NCBI GenBank assembly: GCA_028688225.1
Contig: JAQTYQ010000008.1
Location: 1 to 64,000 of the forward strand
Length of the DNA stretch: 64,000 nucleotides
Reading direction: 5' to 3'
Source: Opitutaceae bacterium
GTDB taxonomy: Bacteria; Verrucomicrobiota; Verrucomicrobiia; Opitutales; Opitutaceae
Every line of letters begins with the position of its first letter. Position 1 is the first letter of the stretch. Below are positions 47,885-56,277 of the stretch, piece after piece. The notes under the pieces are model-generated. The model was given only the letters and a program-made list of their open reading frames with translations, was not told the DNA's origin and made no database searches. Position numbers and translations under genes: made by a program.

Positions 47885-48316
47885 TTATTTGCCGGTCTGC
47901 CGGGTGCGGGTCTCCATCGAAACCTTTTCGATGTTGGCCTTGCGGACCTCGTCGAGCACCAGCACCGTGATCCCCCATTTGGCTTTGTCGTCACCGGCGA
48001 CGAGGATCCGGGGGAGCTGCACCTGCTTTTTGTATTGCTCCAGCCGGGCCGGCAATTCGTCGATGTCGATCAGCTCGCGGTTCCAGTAGACATTGCCCTG
48101 ATCGGAGACCTGGATGACGAGGAGATCCTTGGTTTCCGGCGGCGGCGTGCTTTCCTGCGAGGCCACGGGGAGGTCCACCGGCACCGACTGAATGCGGTTG
48201 AGCGAAAGCGTGAAGAGCACGAAGGTGGCGAGCAGGAAGAAGATGACGTCGATCAGCGGGATGATCTCGATGCGCGCCTTCTTGCGGGGACGAAGTTGGA
48301 TGCGGATGCCTTCCAT
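47885..48316 (-). CDS. exbD: ExbD/TolR-family protein, second copy
   Basis: A 143-residue biopolymer-transport protein. The N-terminal RPRKKARIEIIPLIDVIFFLLATFVLF includes the membrane helix with the essential Asp (IDVIFFLL). A periplasmic domain follows. Its first 40 residues are nearly the same as those of the neighbouring exbD (48400), but the periplasmic part differs, pointing to a diverged tandem duplicate. Together the two could form a heterodimer at the ExbB pore. Confidence 0.92.
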   Translation of the reverse strand: MEGIRIQLRPRKKARIEIIPLIDVIFFLLATFVLFTLSLNRIQSVPVDLPVASQESTPPPETKDLLVIQVSDQGNVYWNRELIDIDELPARLEQYKKQVQLPRILVAGDDKAKWGITVLVLDEVRKANIEKVSMETRTRQTGK

Positions 48317-48399
48317 GGGGGGATCGTGGTTCGCCTGGTACTCGGCTACTGAATGATAACGAAGCTCCGGCGGATTTCTTAGTCTAGCGACGCAGGCTC

Positions 48400-48822
48400 C
48401 TATTTGCTCTGGAAGATGCGGGTTTCGATGTAGATCTTGGGAATGCCGGCGATGCGCACCTGGTCGACAACATAGACCGCCTGGGCAAACAGGGCGCGCT
48501 CGTCGGCATTGATCAGAATGCGGGGGTCGGCCTCCTCCATCTTGTATTTCTGGAGGCGGGCGACGAACTCATCGAGGGTGATCATATCCTTGTCCCAGGC
48601 GATCATGCCCTCGGCGGTGACCGTGAGCGTGACCGCGCCGGAAGGGTCGCGCGGGAGGCTGGTGGCCGAGGTGGGCAACAACACAGGCAATCCTCCCGTC
48701 TTATTCAACGAAAGCGTGAAGAGCACGAAGGTGGCGAGCAGGAAGAAGATGACGTCGATCAGCGGAATGATCTCGATACGCGCCTTTTTTCTGCCGCCGG
48801 AACTACTGCCGCCACCATGCAT
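48400..48822 (-). CDS. exbD: ExbD/TolR-family protein, first copy
   Basis: A 140-residue paralogue of the 47885 gene. It has a Gly/Ser-rich N-terminus, then GRKKARIEIIPLIDVIFFLL with the proton-conducting Asp. The periplasmic domain contains LINADERALFAQAVYVVDQV, typical of ExbD. It is encoded 71 bases after exbB. Two ExbD genes after one ExbB is common in Verrucomicrobia and Planctomycetes-like envelopes, though what the second adds is unknown. Confidence 0.92.
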   Translation of the reverse strand: MHGGGSSSGGRKKARIEIIPLIDVIFFLLATFVLFTLSLNKTGGLPVLLPTSATSLPRDPSGAVTLTVTAEGMIAWDKDMITLDEFVARLQKYKMEEADPRILINADERALFAQAVYVVDQVRIAGIPKIYIETRIFQSK

Positions 48823-48893
48823 AAGTCAGAAGGATTGGTTGTTGCTCAGTCGAGGAGGGGAATGAGGCCGCCGCTGCCGGCGACCGCCGGCCG

Positions 48894-49571
48894 TCATTTG
48901 CGGACGGAATTGCCGGCTTCCGACTTGCTGATGATCAGTTCGAGGGCGTTGGAGACGTCCTCCACCTCATGGCGCGCCTCTTCGAGGCGGGCGTTGAGAT
49001 AATTGAAGGGAAAGAGAGCGCTGACGGCGATGAAGAGGCCGCAGGCGGTGGCGATCAGGGCTTCGGCCACACCACCGGTGATGCTGCCCGCCTTGGAGGC
49101 GATGTCGCCGCCGGCGCCCAGCGAGCCGAAGGTGCGCATCATGCCCGTGACCGTGCCGAGCAGGCCGAGAAGCGGGGCGGCGGTGATGACCGTGTCGAGC
49201 GTGGCGAGGCCCTGCTGGAAGCGGGCGAGCTCCTGATTGGAGGCCCGGATGAACGCGTTGGAGAGGGAGATGTCCTTGTTGGAGAGCGCGTAGACCAGCA
49301 CGCGGGCCACGAAGTCTTTGCTCTGTTTGCCCAGGGTGACCGAACCCTCGACGTCCCGGTTCTCCACCTTCTCGAGCATTTTCTCCACCAGCTCGTGATC
49401 GCGGTGGGCATTCTCGCGCACGATGAAGATGAGGCGTTCCACGACGACGGTCAGGCCGAGGAACGAAACGAGCAGGACGGGCCACATGACGGCTCCTCCC
49501 GCTTTGAACAACTCCATGGGAGTCTTGCCCATCAGTAACTCGAAGGCCAGAGGCAGATGCAGTGTGATCAT
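48894..49571 (-). CDS. exbB: ExbB/TolQ/MotA-family proton channel protein
   Basis: A 225-residue protein with three membrane helices. The first lies at about 25-45 (AVMWPVLLVSFLGLTVVVER). The pair in the C-terminal half contains DTVITAAPLLGLLGTVTGMM and GGVAEALIATACGLFIAVSA, the signature of MotA/TolQ/ExbB. It forms the channel that harvests proton flow to drive TonB. It is the first gene of a seven-gene operon (exbB, exbD, exbD, tonB, TPR, two coiled coils). Confidence 0.94.
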   Translation of the reverse strand: MITLHLPLAFELLMGKTPMELFKAGGAVMWPVLLVSFLGLTVVVERLIFIVRENAHRDHELVEKMLEKVENRDVEGSVTLGKQSKDFVARVLVYALSNKDISLSNAFIRASNQELARFQQGLATLDTVITAAPLLGLLGTVTGMMRTFGSLGAGGDIASKAGSITGGVAEALIATACGLFIAVSALFPFNYLNARLEEARHEVEDVSNALELIISKSEAGNSVRK

Positions 49572-50133
49572 GATCGGATGGTGGGTGATTTAAGGTTGGT
49601 GGTGATTAAGAAAGGTTCGGAGCCGGAGGAGGGGAAGGGAAAGGAGCGGGCGGTGGGGAGGGGAGTCAGCGCTATGGACAAATCCATCGGTGTTCAATCA
49701 TCAAAAGATCGGCATCGATAGCAACAACTCGAAGTTTGGGGAGAAAAAAACAAGAGCACGGGGTTAATATTAGCGAGGCAACAGGAACTGACGGGGTCTA
49801 GATAATAAGCGGGGGCAGTTGCGATACAAACACGGCCGAACTACAGCGAAGGCTAGACTGGCGATAAAGAATCCGCCCGTCCGCTTGATCTGACATCTGG
49901 GCGGGATAGACTCGGCTGGGGGTGGTAGTGTTCAAAGAGGAAGGGAAGAATTGGTTTTAATGGCCCGGCGCTGTCAATTCCCTTTCTCGGATTTTGCCGG
50001 CGAAGCGAGTAGAGTCCTGAGCTGGCGAAGTCCCTGCGACTTCGCGCGGGGCACTCGCCGCGCGACAAGGGCCTGCCACGAGCAAGCCAGACAGGGCGTG
50101 TCGTACCGAGCGCCGCAGGCGCGACATCAGCCA
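49572..50133. other. 562-base gap without genes, between exbB and the tRNA cluster
   Basis: The exbB-side half is AT-rich and contains a promoter candidate (49802-49829) reading toward exbB. The tRNA-side half (about 49990-50130) is GC-rich, with a perfect 8-bp hairpin GCGAAGTC/GACTTCGC (50025-50045) that may end tRNA transcription, though no T-run follows. I see no coding potential. Confidence 0.6.
49802..49829 (-). promoter_or_regulatory. Candidate promoter of the exbB operon
   Basis: On the minus strand TTGTAT (49829-49824), a 16-base spacer and TATTAT (49807-49802) form a -35/-10 pair, the -10 matching consensus at five of six positions. It would give a leader of about 230 bases before exbB. 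Prediction only. Confidence 0.4.
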
Positions 50134-50207
50134 TGGCTGCCCGACTAGGACTCGAACCTAGACAAACGGAGTCAGAGTCCGTTGTGCTACCATTACACCA
50201 TCGGGCA
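50134..50207 (-). tRNA. tRNA-Gln (anticodon CTG)
   Basis: The minus strand forms a 74-nt cloverleaf with an encoded CCA. The acceptor TGCCCGA pairs with TCGGGCA, with discriminator G. The anticodon stem ACGGA/TCCGT closes loop CTCTGAC, so the anticodon is CTG. The T arm contains GGTTCGAGTCC. It is the last of three tRNAs transcribed leftward. Confidence 0.96.
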
Positions 50208-50332
50208 GTAAGATCATTCATGGCCGCGGCCCAGATCCGTGAGACTGCACTCCAGCACCAAGGTCGGAGGCAAGGCGCAGTCATGGCCGCGGCTGGATCG
50301 ATAACGGGCGCGCAGACGCATGAGGGCAGAAA

Positions 50333-50407
50333 TGGAGCCGGCGATGGGATTCGAACCCGCAACCGCCTGTTTACAAAACAGGTGCTCTGCCGTTGAGCTA
50401 CGCCGGC
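50333..50407 (-). tRNA. tRNA-Thr (anticodon TGT)
   Basis: A 75-nt cloverleaf with encoded CCA. The acceptor GCCGGCG/CGCCGGC is followed by discriminator T. Anticodon stem CCTGT/ACAGG closes loop TTTGTAA, so the anticodon is TGT. The T loop is GGTTCGAATCC. It lies between tRNA-Lys and tRNA-Gln, probably one transcript. Confidence 0.96.
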
Positions 50408-50471
50408 GTGTGTCACCGACCATTGGGAAAGGAGATGCAAACAACAACCACCCGGGCTGGCAGGACAGAGG

Positions 50472-50547
<76 letters not shown>

Positions 50548-50646
50548 AGAGCGGAAGGGAAAACCCTCGACAACACCCGGTCGATGTCAACCCCGTTTTC
50601 CACTCGTGGCGCGGGAAAAATGCGCGGTGAAGGGATCGAAAAATTC

Positions 50647-50719
50647 GCGGAAGAAAATCTTCCGCCATTGCGATCGCGGCCGGAGCCGGACGCGATGGCG
50701 TTTCCCGGCCGGAAGACGC
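50647..50719 (+). promoter_or_regulatory. Hairpins in the rpmI leader
   Basis: A perfect 8-bp stem GCGGAAGA/TCTTCCGC closes an AAA loop (50647-50665). A second stem GGCGTTTCC/GGAAGACGCC with one bulge lies at 50697-50719. They sit 83-155 bases before rpmI. In other bacteria L20 binds a leader structure of this operon to repress it, and these hairpins are candidates for such a site. That link is inference. Confidence 0.4.
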
Positions 50720-50801
50720 CGTGCGCCGCGGGTCACTTTGCCCTTGCCAAGGCTGGCAGCGTCTCTTGTTCTGACCCGCTCCGCTCGTCGGAGCCATTGT
50801 C

Positions 50802-50999
50802 ATGCAAAAGACCAAGAAGTCCGTTGCGAAACGTTTCAAGCTGTCGGCCCGGGGCAAGCTCATGCATCGCTCGCCCGGGACCCGGCATCACGCCAACCAA
50901 AAGTCCCCGAAGCAGAAGCGGCGGTTGGGCAAAGCGAAGGCTCTGTCCGTTACTCACGCCGCGCCGCTGCTCCGGTGCCTGCCGCACGGCTTGAGCTGA
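50802..50999 (+). CDS. rpmI: 50S ribosomal protein L35
   Basis: A 65-residue basic protein beginning MQKTKKSVAKRFKLSARGK and containing HRSPGTRHHANQKSPKQKRR, the L35 pattern. It precedes rplT by 69 bases, the conserved L35-L20 pair. infC, often upstream, is absent here; tRNA genes occupy that side. The last ten or so residues (LLRCLPHGLS) are unusual but in the same frame. Confidence 0.92.
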   Translation: MQKTKKSVAKRFKLSARGKLMHRSPGTRHHANQKSPKQKRRLGKAKALSVTHAAPLLRCLPHGLS

Positions 51000-51068
51000 A
51001 CCCTCATTTCGTCCGGCGGGTGATTCCCCAGGCGACCCGCCGACGACCAACACCATCCTCCATCCAAC

Positions 51069-51449
51069 ATGCCTCGTGTCACCAACTCCCCCGCGTCGCG
51101 CAAGCGGCGCAAGAAAGTGCTGAAATACGCCAAGGGCTATTTTGGCAACAAGTCCAAACTGTTCCGCTACGCCAAGGAGGCCGTCCAGCACGCCTGGCAG
51201 TACGCCTACGCTGCGCGCAGGAAAAAGAAGGGCGACTGGCGCGGCCTCTGGATCGTGCGGGTCAACGCCGCCTGCCGCAACGCCGGCATCAGCTACAACC
51301 GCTTCATCGAGGGTCTGAAGGCCGCCGGCATCGAACTCGACCGCAAGATGCTGGCCGACCTGGCCGTGCGCGATGAGACGGCGTTTAACGGCCTGGTGCA
51401 GAAGGCCCAGGCCGCGTTAAAAACCAAGGCTGGCGCCGCCAAGACGTAG
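51069..51449 (+). CDS. rplT: 50S ribosomal protein L20
   Basis: A 126-residue protein with the L20 signature [40 protein letters not shown] and [21 protein letters not shown]20 is needed for early 50S assembly and in studied bacteria represses its own operon. It is followed by an intrinsic terminator at 51518 before pheS. Confidence 0.95.
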   Translation: MPRVTNSPASRKRRKKVLKYAKGYFGNKSKLFRYAKEAVQHAWQYAYAARRKKKGDWRGLWIVRVNAACRNAGISYNRFIEGLKAAGIELDRKMLADLAVRDETAFNGLVQKAQAALKTKAGAAKT

Positions 51450-51517
51450 GGCGCCTGGCGGCCGGGCCCGCGGGTCAACCAAGGCTCGCCTTCCGCCGGC
51501 CAAACCATTTCGCTGCA

Positions 51518-51554
51518 GGACGGGCCTCTCTGGAGCGCCCGTCCTTTTCTTTTT
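51518..51554 (+). terminator. Intrinsic terminator after rplT
   Basis: An 8-bp stem GGACGGGC/GCCCGTCC (51518-51525 with 51537-51544) with an inner CTC/GAG extension is followed by TTTTCTTTTT. It lies 69 bases past rplT and separates the ribosomal pair from pheS. Confidence 0.87.
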
Positions 51555-51555
51555 C

Positions 51556-51707
51556 AACCACGGATCGCACGGATGAGACTCGTTTTGGGCAGCCAAAGCC
51601 GTGAGGCTTTGGCAGATGGGCTAAACTCTCACCAGCCGTCGCTCTTCGAGCTATGGCCGGCACGCGAGTTTGGCGACGCCTTTTCCCATCCGCGCTGATC
51701 TGTGCCC
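51556..51707. repeat. Nested intergenic repeats (ACCACGGAT family containing copy B)
   Basis: The outer ends AACCACGGATCGCACGGAT and CATCCGCGCTGATCTGTG (its imperfect complement) belong to the family seen at 15914 and 16992. Inside, 51590-51675 is nearly the same sequence as copy A at 39912-40005, including the CCAGCCGTCGCTC core and GAGTTTGG end. One repeat family therefore appears inserted in another. It fills most of the 282-base gap before pheS. Confidence 0.68.
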
Positions 51708-51731
51708 TCCGCAGTGGGATCACTTTCGTCC

Positions 51732-52775
51732 ATGCAAAACCAGCTCTCCGTCCTCCTGGCCAAGGCCCAGGCCGACCTTGCGGCCGTCCGCGCGCGGCCC
51801 GGGTTCGAGGCCGCCAAGGCCCGGTATGTCGGCCCCAACGGCGAACTCACCGCCCTCATGAAACAAATGGGCGCCGTGCCCAAGGAGCAGCGGCCCGCGC
51901 TCGGCCGGCTCATCAACGAGGCCAAGGCGCAGTTGCAGGCGCTGTTCGACACCACCCTGCGCGCGCTCGAGGACGCCGAGATCGCCGCCCAGCTCGGGCC
52001 GCCGGTCGACGCCACGCTGCCGTCGCCTGACGGCGGTCCCGGCACCTACCATCCGCTCACGCAGGTGCGCGAGGAGATGTGCCGCATCCTGCGCCAGGTC
52101 GGTTTCATCGTGGCCGACGGATCGGAGGTGGAGACCGAATTCTATTGCTTCGATGCGCTCAACACGCCGCCCGACCATCCCTCGCGCGACGTGAAGGACA
52201 CCTTCTATTTCCCCGACACCGCGCGCTTCGGCAATGTCTCGCGGCGGATCGAGGGGGAAAAATATCTCCTGCGCACGCATACCTCGTCGGTGCAGATCCG
52301 CACCATGCTGCAGCATCCGCCCCCGGTGCGCATCGTCTCGCCCGGCCGCACGTTCCGCCGCGACACCACGGACGCCACCCACAGCGCCAATTTTCACCAG
52401 CTCGAGTGCCTGTATGTCGACCGCGATGTGACTGTGCGCGACCTCAAGGCGCTGCTCGACTACATCTTCGCCTCGCTCCTCGGTCCGGAAACCAAGACCC
52501 GCTTCCGTCCGCACTACTTCGGCTACACCGAACCCAGCTTCGAGGTCGACCTCTCCGCGAAGCACCTGCCCAAGGTGAACAAGGAATGGATCGAGATCGG
52601 CGGTTGCGGCATGGTCGATCCGTCCGTGTTCGAGGTCGTCGGCTATGACCCCGCGGTCTGGACCGGCTATGCCTTCGGCATGGGGCTCGAGCGCCTCGCC
52701 ATGATGCTCTACGGCATCGATGACATCCGCTATTTCTACCAGAACGACCTGCGGTTTCTCAGGCAATTCGCCTGA
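51732..52775 (+). CDS. pheS: Phenylalanyl-tRNA synthetase alpha subunit
   Basis: A 347-residue class II synthetase subunit starting at the ATG at 51732 (MQNQLSVLLAKAQADLAAVR). An N-terminal coiled coil (about 1-85) recognises tRNA. The catalytic core shows HPLTQVREEMCRIL, motif 2 with GRTFRRDTTDATHS and the motif 3 end GYAFGMGLERLAMMLYG. Together with PheT it charges tRNA-Phe. Between pheS and pheT lies the four-helix-bundle cassette at 52778-53202, so the two subunit genes are separated by about 430 bases. Confidence 0.96.
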   Translation: MQNQLSVLLAKAQADLAAVRARPGFEAAKARYVGPNGELTALMKQMGAVPKEQRPALGRLINEAKAQLQALFDTTLRALEDAEIAAQLGPPVDATLPSPDGGPGTYHPLTQVREEMCRILRQVGFIVADGSEVETEFYCFDALNTPPDHPSRDVKDTFYFPDTARFGNVSRRIEGEKYLLRTHTSSVQIRTMLQHPPPVRIVSPGRTFRRDTTDATHSANFHQLECLYVDRDVTVRDLKALLDYIFASLLGPETKTRFRPHYFGYTEPSFEVDLSAKHLPKVNKEWIEIGGCGMVDPSVFEVVGYDPAVWTGYAFGMGLERLAMMLYGIDDIRYFYQNDLRFLRQFA

Positions 52776-52777
52776 GT

Positions 52778-53202
52778 CCAGTAGCGAGGAGTGAGGAGCG
52801 AGCATCGAGCATGGCAGACAAGTCACAATCGTTTCGAGACCTGCTCGTGTGGCAAAAGGCCCACGCGTTCACCTTGGCTATCTGCCGTTGCACGGAGCCC
52901 TTTCACAAGCACGAGCTCTTTGCGCTCACGTCGCAGCTTCGTCGGGCCGCAGCCAGCATCCCCTCGAACTTTGTTGAAGGTTTCCGTAAACGTACCAAGC
53001 CCGACAAGCTCCGTTTCTACAACACGGCCCAAGCATCTGCCGATGAATGCCTGTATCAACTGATTCTCGCGCATGACCTCGGGTATGCAGGCACCACGAC
53101 GCTCCAAGCAAACCTTGAAGAGGTATCTCGTCTGCTTCAGGGCTACATCAACGGCCTCGAACGCGGCTCGTGATCTGCTCGCTGCTTACTACCCGCTACC
53201 TT
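52778..53202 (+). mobile_element. Small cassette with terminal inverted repeats, copy 1 (pheS/pheT)
   Basis: The whole interval between the pheS stop and the pheT start is filled by one small gene (52811-53173) and short flanks. The left flank (CAGTAGCGAGGAGTGAGGAG from 52780) and the reverse complement of the right flank (53177-53201) match at about 19 of 25 positions. The same type of cassette lies between gatA and gatB at 57751-58184. Calling it mobile is inference from duplication, ends and placement; no transposase is encoded. Confidence 0.55.
52811..53173 (+). CDS. Four-helix-bundle protein of the 23S rRNA intervening-sequence (S23) family, copy 1
   Basis: A 120-residue protein. It begins MADKSQSFRDLLVWQKAHAF, then QLRRAAASIPSNFVEGFRKR and FYNTAQASADECLYQLILAH, the pattern of the S23/IVP family (Pfam PF05635). 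Relatives occur inside 23S rRNA intervening sequences and as free genes, and their function is not established. It is about 89% identical by eye to the 57783 gene (some 13 substitutions and one indel). Its location between pheS and pheT, without disturbing either, suggests insertion of a self-contained cassette. Confidence 0.9.
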   Translation: MADKSQSFRDLLVWQKAHAFTLAICRCTEPFHKHELFALTSQLRRAAASIPSNFVEGFRKRTKPDKLRFYNTAQASADECLYQLILAHDLGYAGTTTLQANLEEVSRLLQGYINGLERGS

Positions 53203-53205
53203 CCG

Positions 53206-55671
53206 ATGAAACTCTCCCTCAACTGGCTCAAGTCTTACGTCGCGCTCGACGCTCCGATCGACGAGATCACCCACGCGATCACGTTTCTCGGCTTCGAGGT
53301 CGAACAGGTCATCCGCACCGGCGTGCCGCCGCTGCAGCATGTCGTCGTCGGCGAAGTGCTCGCGCGGGAGCAGCATCCCAACGCCGACAAGCTCACCGTC
53401 TGCACGGTCGACGTCGGCCCGGCGGGCGGCGTCAAGACCATCGTCTGCGGCGCACCGAACCACCGGGTGGGCGACCGGGTGCCCGTGGCGCTGCCCGGCG
53501 CCGTCCTGCCCGGCGATTTCAAGATCAAGCAGTCCAAAATCCGCGGCCAGCTCTCCGACGGCATGATGTGCGCGCCGGACGAGCTCGGCTTGGGCGGCGG
53601 GCATGAGGGCCTGCTCATCCTTGATGGGCGCCCCCCGCTGGGGGCGCCCATCAACGAGGTGCTGCCGCCGGGCGACGTGGTGTTCGACGTCGAGATCACG
53701 CCCAACCGCCCCGACGGACTCAGCCACCTCGGGATGGCGCGCGAACTGGCCGCCTGGTTCCGCCGGGATCTCGTTTATCCGCCGGTAAAATTTGCCGGAC
53801 TGCCCGCGGGCGCGCCCGAGCGCCGCGACCTGCTGGGTGGAATTTCCGTCGAGGCCGACGAGGACTGCCCGCTCTACACGGCGCATGTCATCAGCGGCGT
53901 CAAGATCGGCCCCAGCCCGGCCTGGCTGCAGGAACGGCTCACCGCCGTCGGCCTGCGTCCGATCAACAACGTCGTCGACGTGGGCAACTACGTCATGCTC
54001 GAGACCGGCCAGCCGGTGCATGCCTTCGATGCGAAAAAGATCGGCGGCGGCCGGATCGTGGTCCGCCATGCCCGCCAGGGGGAGAAACTCGTCACGCTCG
54101 ACGGCAAGGATCGCGTGCTCAGCGGCCGCATGCTCGTCATCGCCGACGCGGCCAAGCCGCTCGTCATCGCCGGCATCATGGGCGGCGCCAACGCCGAAGT
54201 CAACGACACCACCACCGATCTCGTGCTCGAGGTGGCCTACTTCAAGCCCGCCTGCATCCGCTGGACCTCGCGCCAGCTCGGCCTCTCCACCGACAGCTCC
54301 TACCGGTATGAGCGCGGCGTCGATCCGCACACGCTGCGGGAGGATGCGCACCGGGCCATCGACCTCATCCTCGAAACCGCCGGCGGGCAGGTTGTTGGAC
54401 CGTTCTGCCAGGCGGGCGAGGATCGTCCTTGGCAGAGCGAGATCCGGCTCACGCCCGACTACGTTCGCCGGCAGCTTGGGTTCCACATCCCCGACCAGGA
54501 GATGAAAGACGCGCTGGAGGCCTTGGAACTGCCCATCGTCCGCGATGAACTCATGTCCGACGGCCAGCCGCAGTGGACGGTGTCGATTCCCAGCTGGCGC
54601 GGTGACCTTGACCGCCCCATCGATCTGGTTGAGGAGATTCTGCGCCTCTACGGCACCGACCGGATTCCGCGGAGCACGGTCACGGCGCCCGGCCTGCTCG
54701 GCGACGATGCTCCGGTCGTCGTTTTCAATCGCAAGGCCGCCGACTACCTTGTCGGTCAGCATTTCCACGAATGCGTCAACTACACGCTGCGTTCGCTGGC
54801 GGAAGTCGGGCCGTGGGTTTCGGCCGCCTCGGCGCAGGAGCTTGCCCTGGCCAACCCCTTCGTCGAGGACCAGTCGCACCTGCGTTCCACGCTGCTGATC
54901 GGACTGCTCGAATCCCTCAAGCTCAACCAGTCGCGCGGCACCGGCGCCACGCGGCTCTTCGAAATCGGGCGCGTGTTCATCGAGAGCACCGGCCAAATTT
55001 ACGAGTGTGCCGCTGCGGCCTTCATCGAGGCGCAGACCAAGGACGCCGGCCGCCAGTGGCTCAAGCGCCCGCCGGCCGATTTCTACACGGCGAAGAACCG
55101 GGTGCACATTCTGGCTTCGCATGCCGGGGTGAATCTGGCGGCGTTGACGGCTGCGCCCGTCGCCGGCGGCTGGTTCGGCTGGCAGGAGGGCCATTCGGCG
55201 GCCATCGGCGGCCTACGGGACCATGGTTTCGAAGCGCGGTTTGGCCTCATGAATCTCGCGCTGGTCCGCGCGCTCGGCATCGAGGGCCAGGTCATGGCCG
55301 GCATTTTCGCGATCCTGCCCGAGAAGCTCGCCGCCGCCGGCGGGCCGCGTCGGTACCAGGAGTTCAGCCATTATCCGCCCGTGCTGCGCGACCTTGCGCT
55401 GGTCGTCGACGCCGCCGCGCCGGCCGAGGACGTCCGGCAGGCGCTGGCCCGCGCGGCGCAAACCGTGGCCGGAAGCGCCTTTGCCGTGGAGCGGGTCGCC
55501 GTCTTCGACGTCTACCAGGGGCAGGGACTGCCCGAGGGCAAAAAGAGCCTGGCCTTTTCCCTCGTTTTCCGCGCCGCCGACCGCACCCTGACCGATGACG
55601 AGGTCAACACGGCGTTTGCGGGAATTCAAAAGGCGATCACCGCTGACGGACGCATGAGCGTGCGGAGTTGA
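53206..55671 (+). CDS. pheT: Phenylalanyl-tRNA synthetase beta subunit
   Basis: An 821-residue subunit starting at the ATG at 53206 (MKLSLNWLKSYVALDAPIDE). An N-terminal tRNA-binding (EMAP-like) domain with HPNADKLTVCTVDVG (about 60-74) is followed by the B3/B4 editing region. The B5 domain and catalytic-like core come next, and a C-terminal FDX-ACB domain ends at GRMSVRS. The longer frame upstream of this ATG runs into the cassette's right repeat and is not native. It pairs with PheS to form the (alpha-beta)2 enzyme. Confidence 0.96.
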   Translation: MKLSLNWLKSYVALDAPIDEITHAITFLGFEVEQVIRTGVPPLQHVVVGEVLAREQHPNADKLTVCTVDVGPAGGVKTIVCGAPNHRVGDRVPVALPGAVLPGDFKIKQSKIRGQLSDGMMCAPDELGLGGGHEGLLILDGRPPLGAPINEVLPPGDVVFDVEITPNRPDGLSHLGMARELAAWFRRDLVYPPVKFAGLPAGAPERRDLLGGISVEADEDCPLYTAHVISGVKIGPSPAWLQERLTAVGLRPINNVVDVGNYVMLETGQPVHAFDAKKIGGGRIVVRHARQGEKLVTLDGKDRVLSGRMLVIADAAKPLVIAGIMGGANAEVNDTTTDLVLEVAYFKPACIRWTSRQLGLSTDSSYRYERGVDPHTLREDAHRAIDLILETAGGQVVGPFCQAGEDRPWQSEIRLTPDYVRRQLGFHIPDQEMKDALEALELPIVRDELMSDGQPQWTVSIPSWRGDLDRPIDLVEEILRLYGTDRIPRSTVTAPGLLGDDAPVVVFNRKAADYLVGQHFHECVNYTLRSLAEVGPWVSAASAQELALANPFVEDQSHLRSTLLIGLLESLKLNQSRGTGATRLFEIGRVFIESTGQIYECAAAAFIEAQTKDAGRQWLKRPPADFYTAKNRVHILASHAGVNLAALTAAPVAGGWFGWQEGHSAAIGGLRDHGFEARFGLMNLALVRALGIEGQVMAGIFAILPEKLAAAGGPRRYQEFSHYPPVLRDLALVVDAAAPAEDVRQALARAAQTVAGSAFAVERVAVFDVYQGQGLPEGKKSLAFSLVFRAADRTLTDDEVNTAFAGIQKAITADGRMSVRS

Positions 55672-55799
55672 GCGGGGAATGCGGCTAAGCTGGAGCGCTG
55701 CTGCGGCGGATAGTCCCGGGCGCGACGGCTTCGGCTATTTGGCCGTGTCCCCTCAGGTACGTTTTTTGCCGGTTGCCATCCGGGGAGGGAATTGACGAT

Positions 55800-55885
55800 G
55801 TAGGAATCTGCTTGCCCGTTCGACGGGCTCAGGGCCCCGAGCCTGTCGAGGGGCAGGCGATCCTGAACCGCGAGCGAGCTTCTAC
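55800..55885. repeat. Intergenic hairpin repeat upstream of gatC
   Basis: An outer pair GTAGGAATCTGCTTGC and (reverse complement) GTAGAAGCTCGCTCGC surrounds an inner pair CGACGGGCTCAGGG/CCCCGAGCCTGTCG matching at 12 of 14 positions. The outer motif resembles the GTAGGAGCTTGC repeat after mutB (34355). It fills much of the 231-base gap between pheT and gatC. Confidence 0.55.
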
Positions 55886-55902
55886 ATGCAGAGCGATTTC
55901 CC

Positions 55903-56193
55903 ATGGCCCATCCTTCCGACATCAACATCGACTACGTGGCGAACCTCGCGCGGCTCGCGCTCACCGACCAGGAGAAGGAGGTCTTTTCCCGGCAGTTGGG
56001 CGACGTCATGCGCTACATCGAAAAACTCAGCGAGGTCGACGTGTCGCAGGTCGAGCCCACCGCGCACGCATTCCCCGTTCACAATGTCTGGGCCGACGAT
56101 GTGCCGCAGCCCGGCCTCCCGGTGGAGGCCGCCCTCCAGAACGCTCCCGCCCGACGCGACAACATGATCGTGGTGCCAGTCGTCGTCGAATGA
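55903..56193 (+). CDS. gatC: Aspartyl/glutamyl-tRNA amidotransferase subunit C
   Basis: A 96-residue GatC. It shows YVANLARLALTDQEKEVFSR, a helical pair, then LSEVDVSQVEPTAHAFPVHN and a C-terminal RRDNMIVVPVVVE, as in the family. GatC clamps GatA to GatB in the amidotransferase that makes Gln-tRNA-Gln (and Asn-tRNA-Asn). It is the first gene of gatC-gatA-gatB. Confidence 0.94.
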   Translation: MAHPSDINIDYVANLARLALTDQEKEVFSRQLGDVMRYIEKLSEVDVSQVEPTAHAFPVHNVWADDVPQPGLPVEAALQNAPARRDNMIVVPVVVE

Positions 56194-56277
56194 GCACAAC
56201 CTCACAGAAGGCCGCGAAGGTCGCCAAGGAATGATGGGGGCATCTTCGTCACCTTCTGCAAGATCAAACCAATCCGC

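Noticed and set aside
50025-50045. Terminator for the tRNA cluster
   Set aside because: The perfect 8-bp hairpin has no T run on the minus strand, so I list it only as a hairpin in the intergenic region.
53170-53205. Upstream start for pheT at 53170
   Set aside because: Those codons lie in the cassette's right repeat and overlap the S23 gene's end; MKLSLNWLKSYV at 53206 is the standard PheT start.
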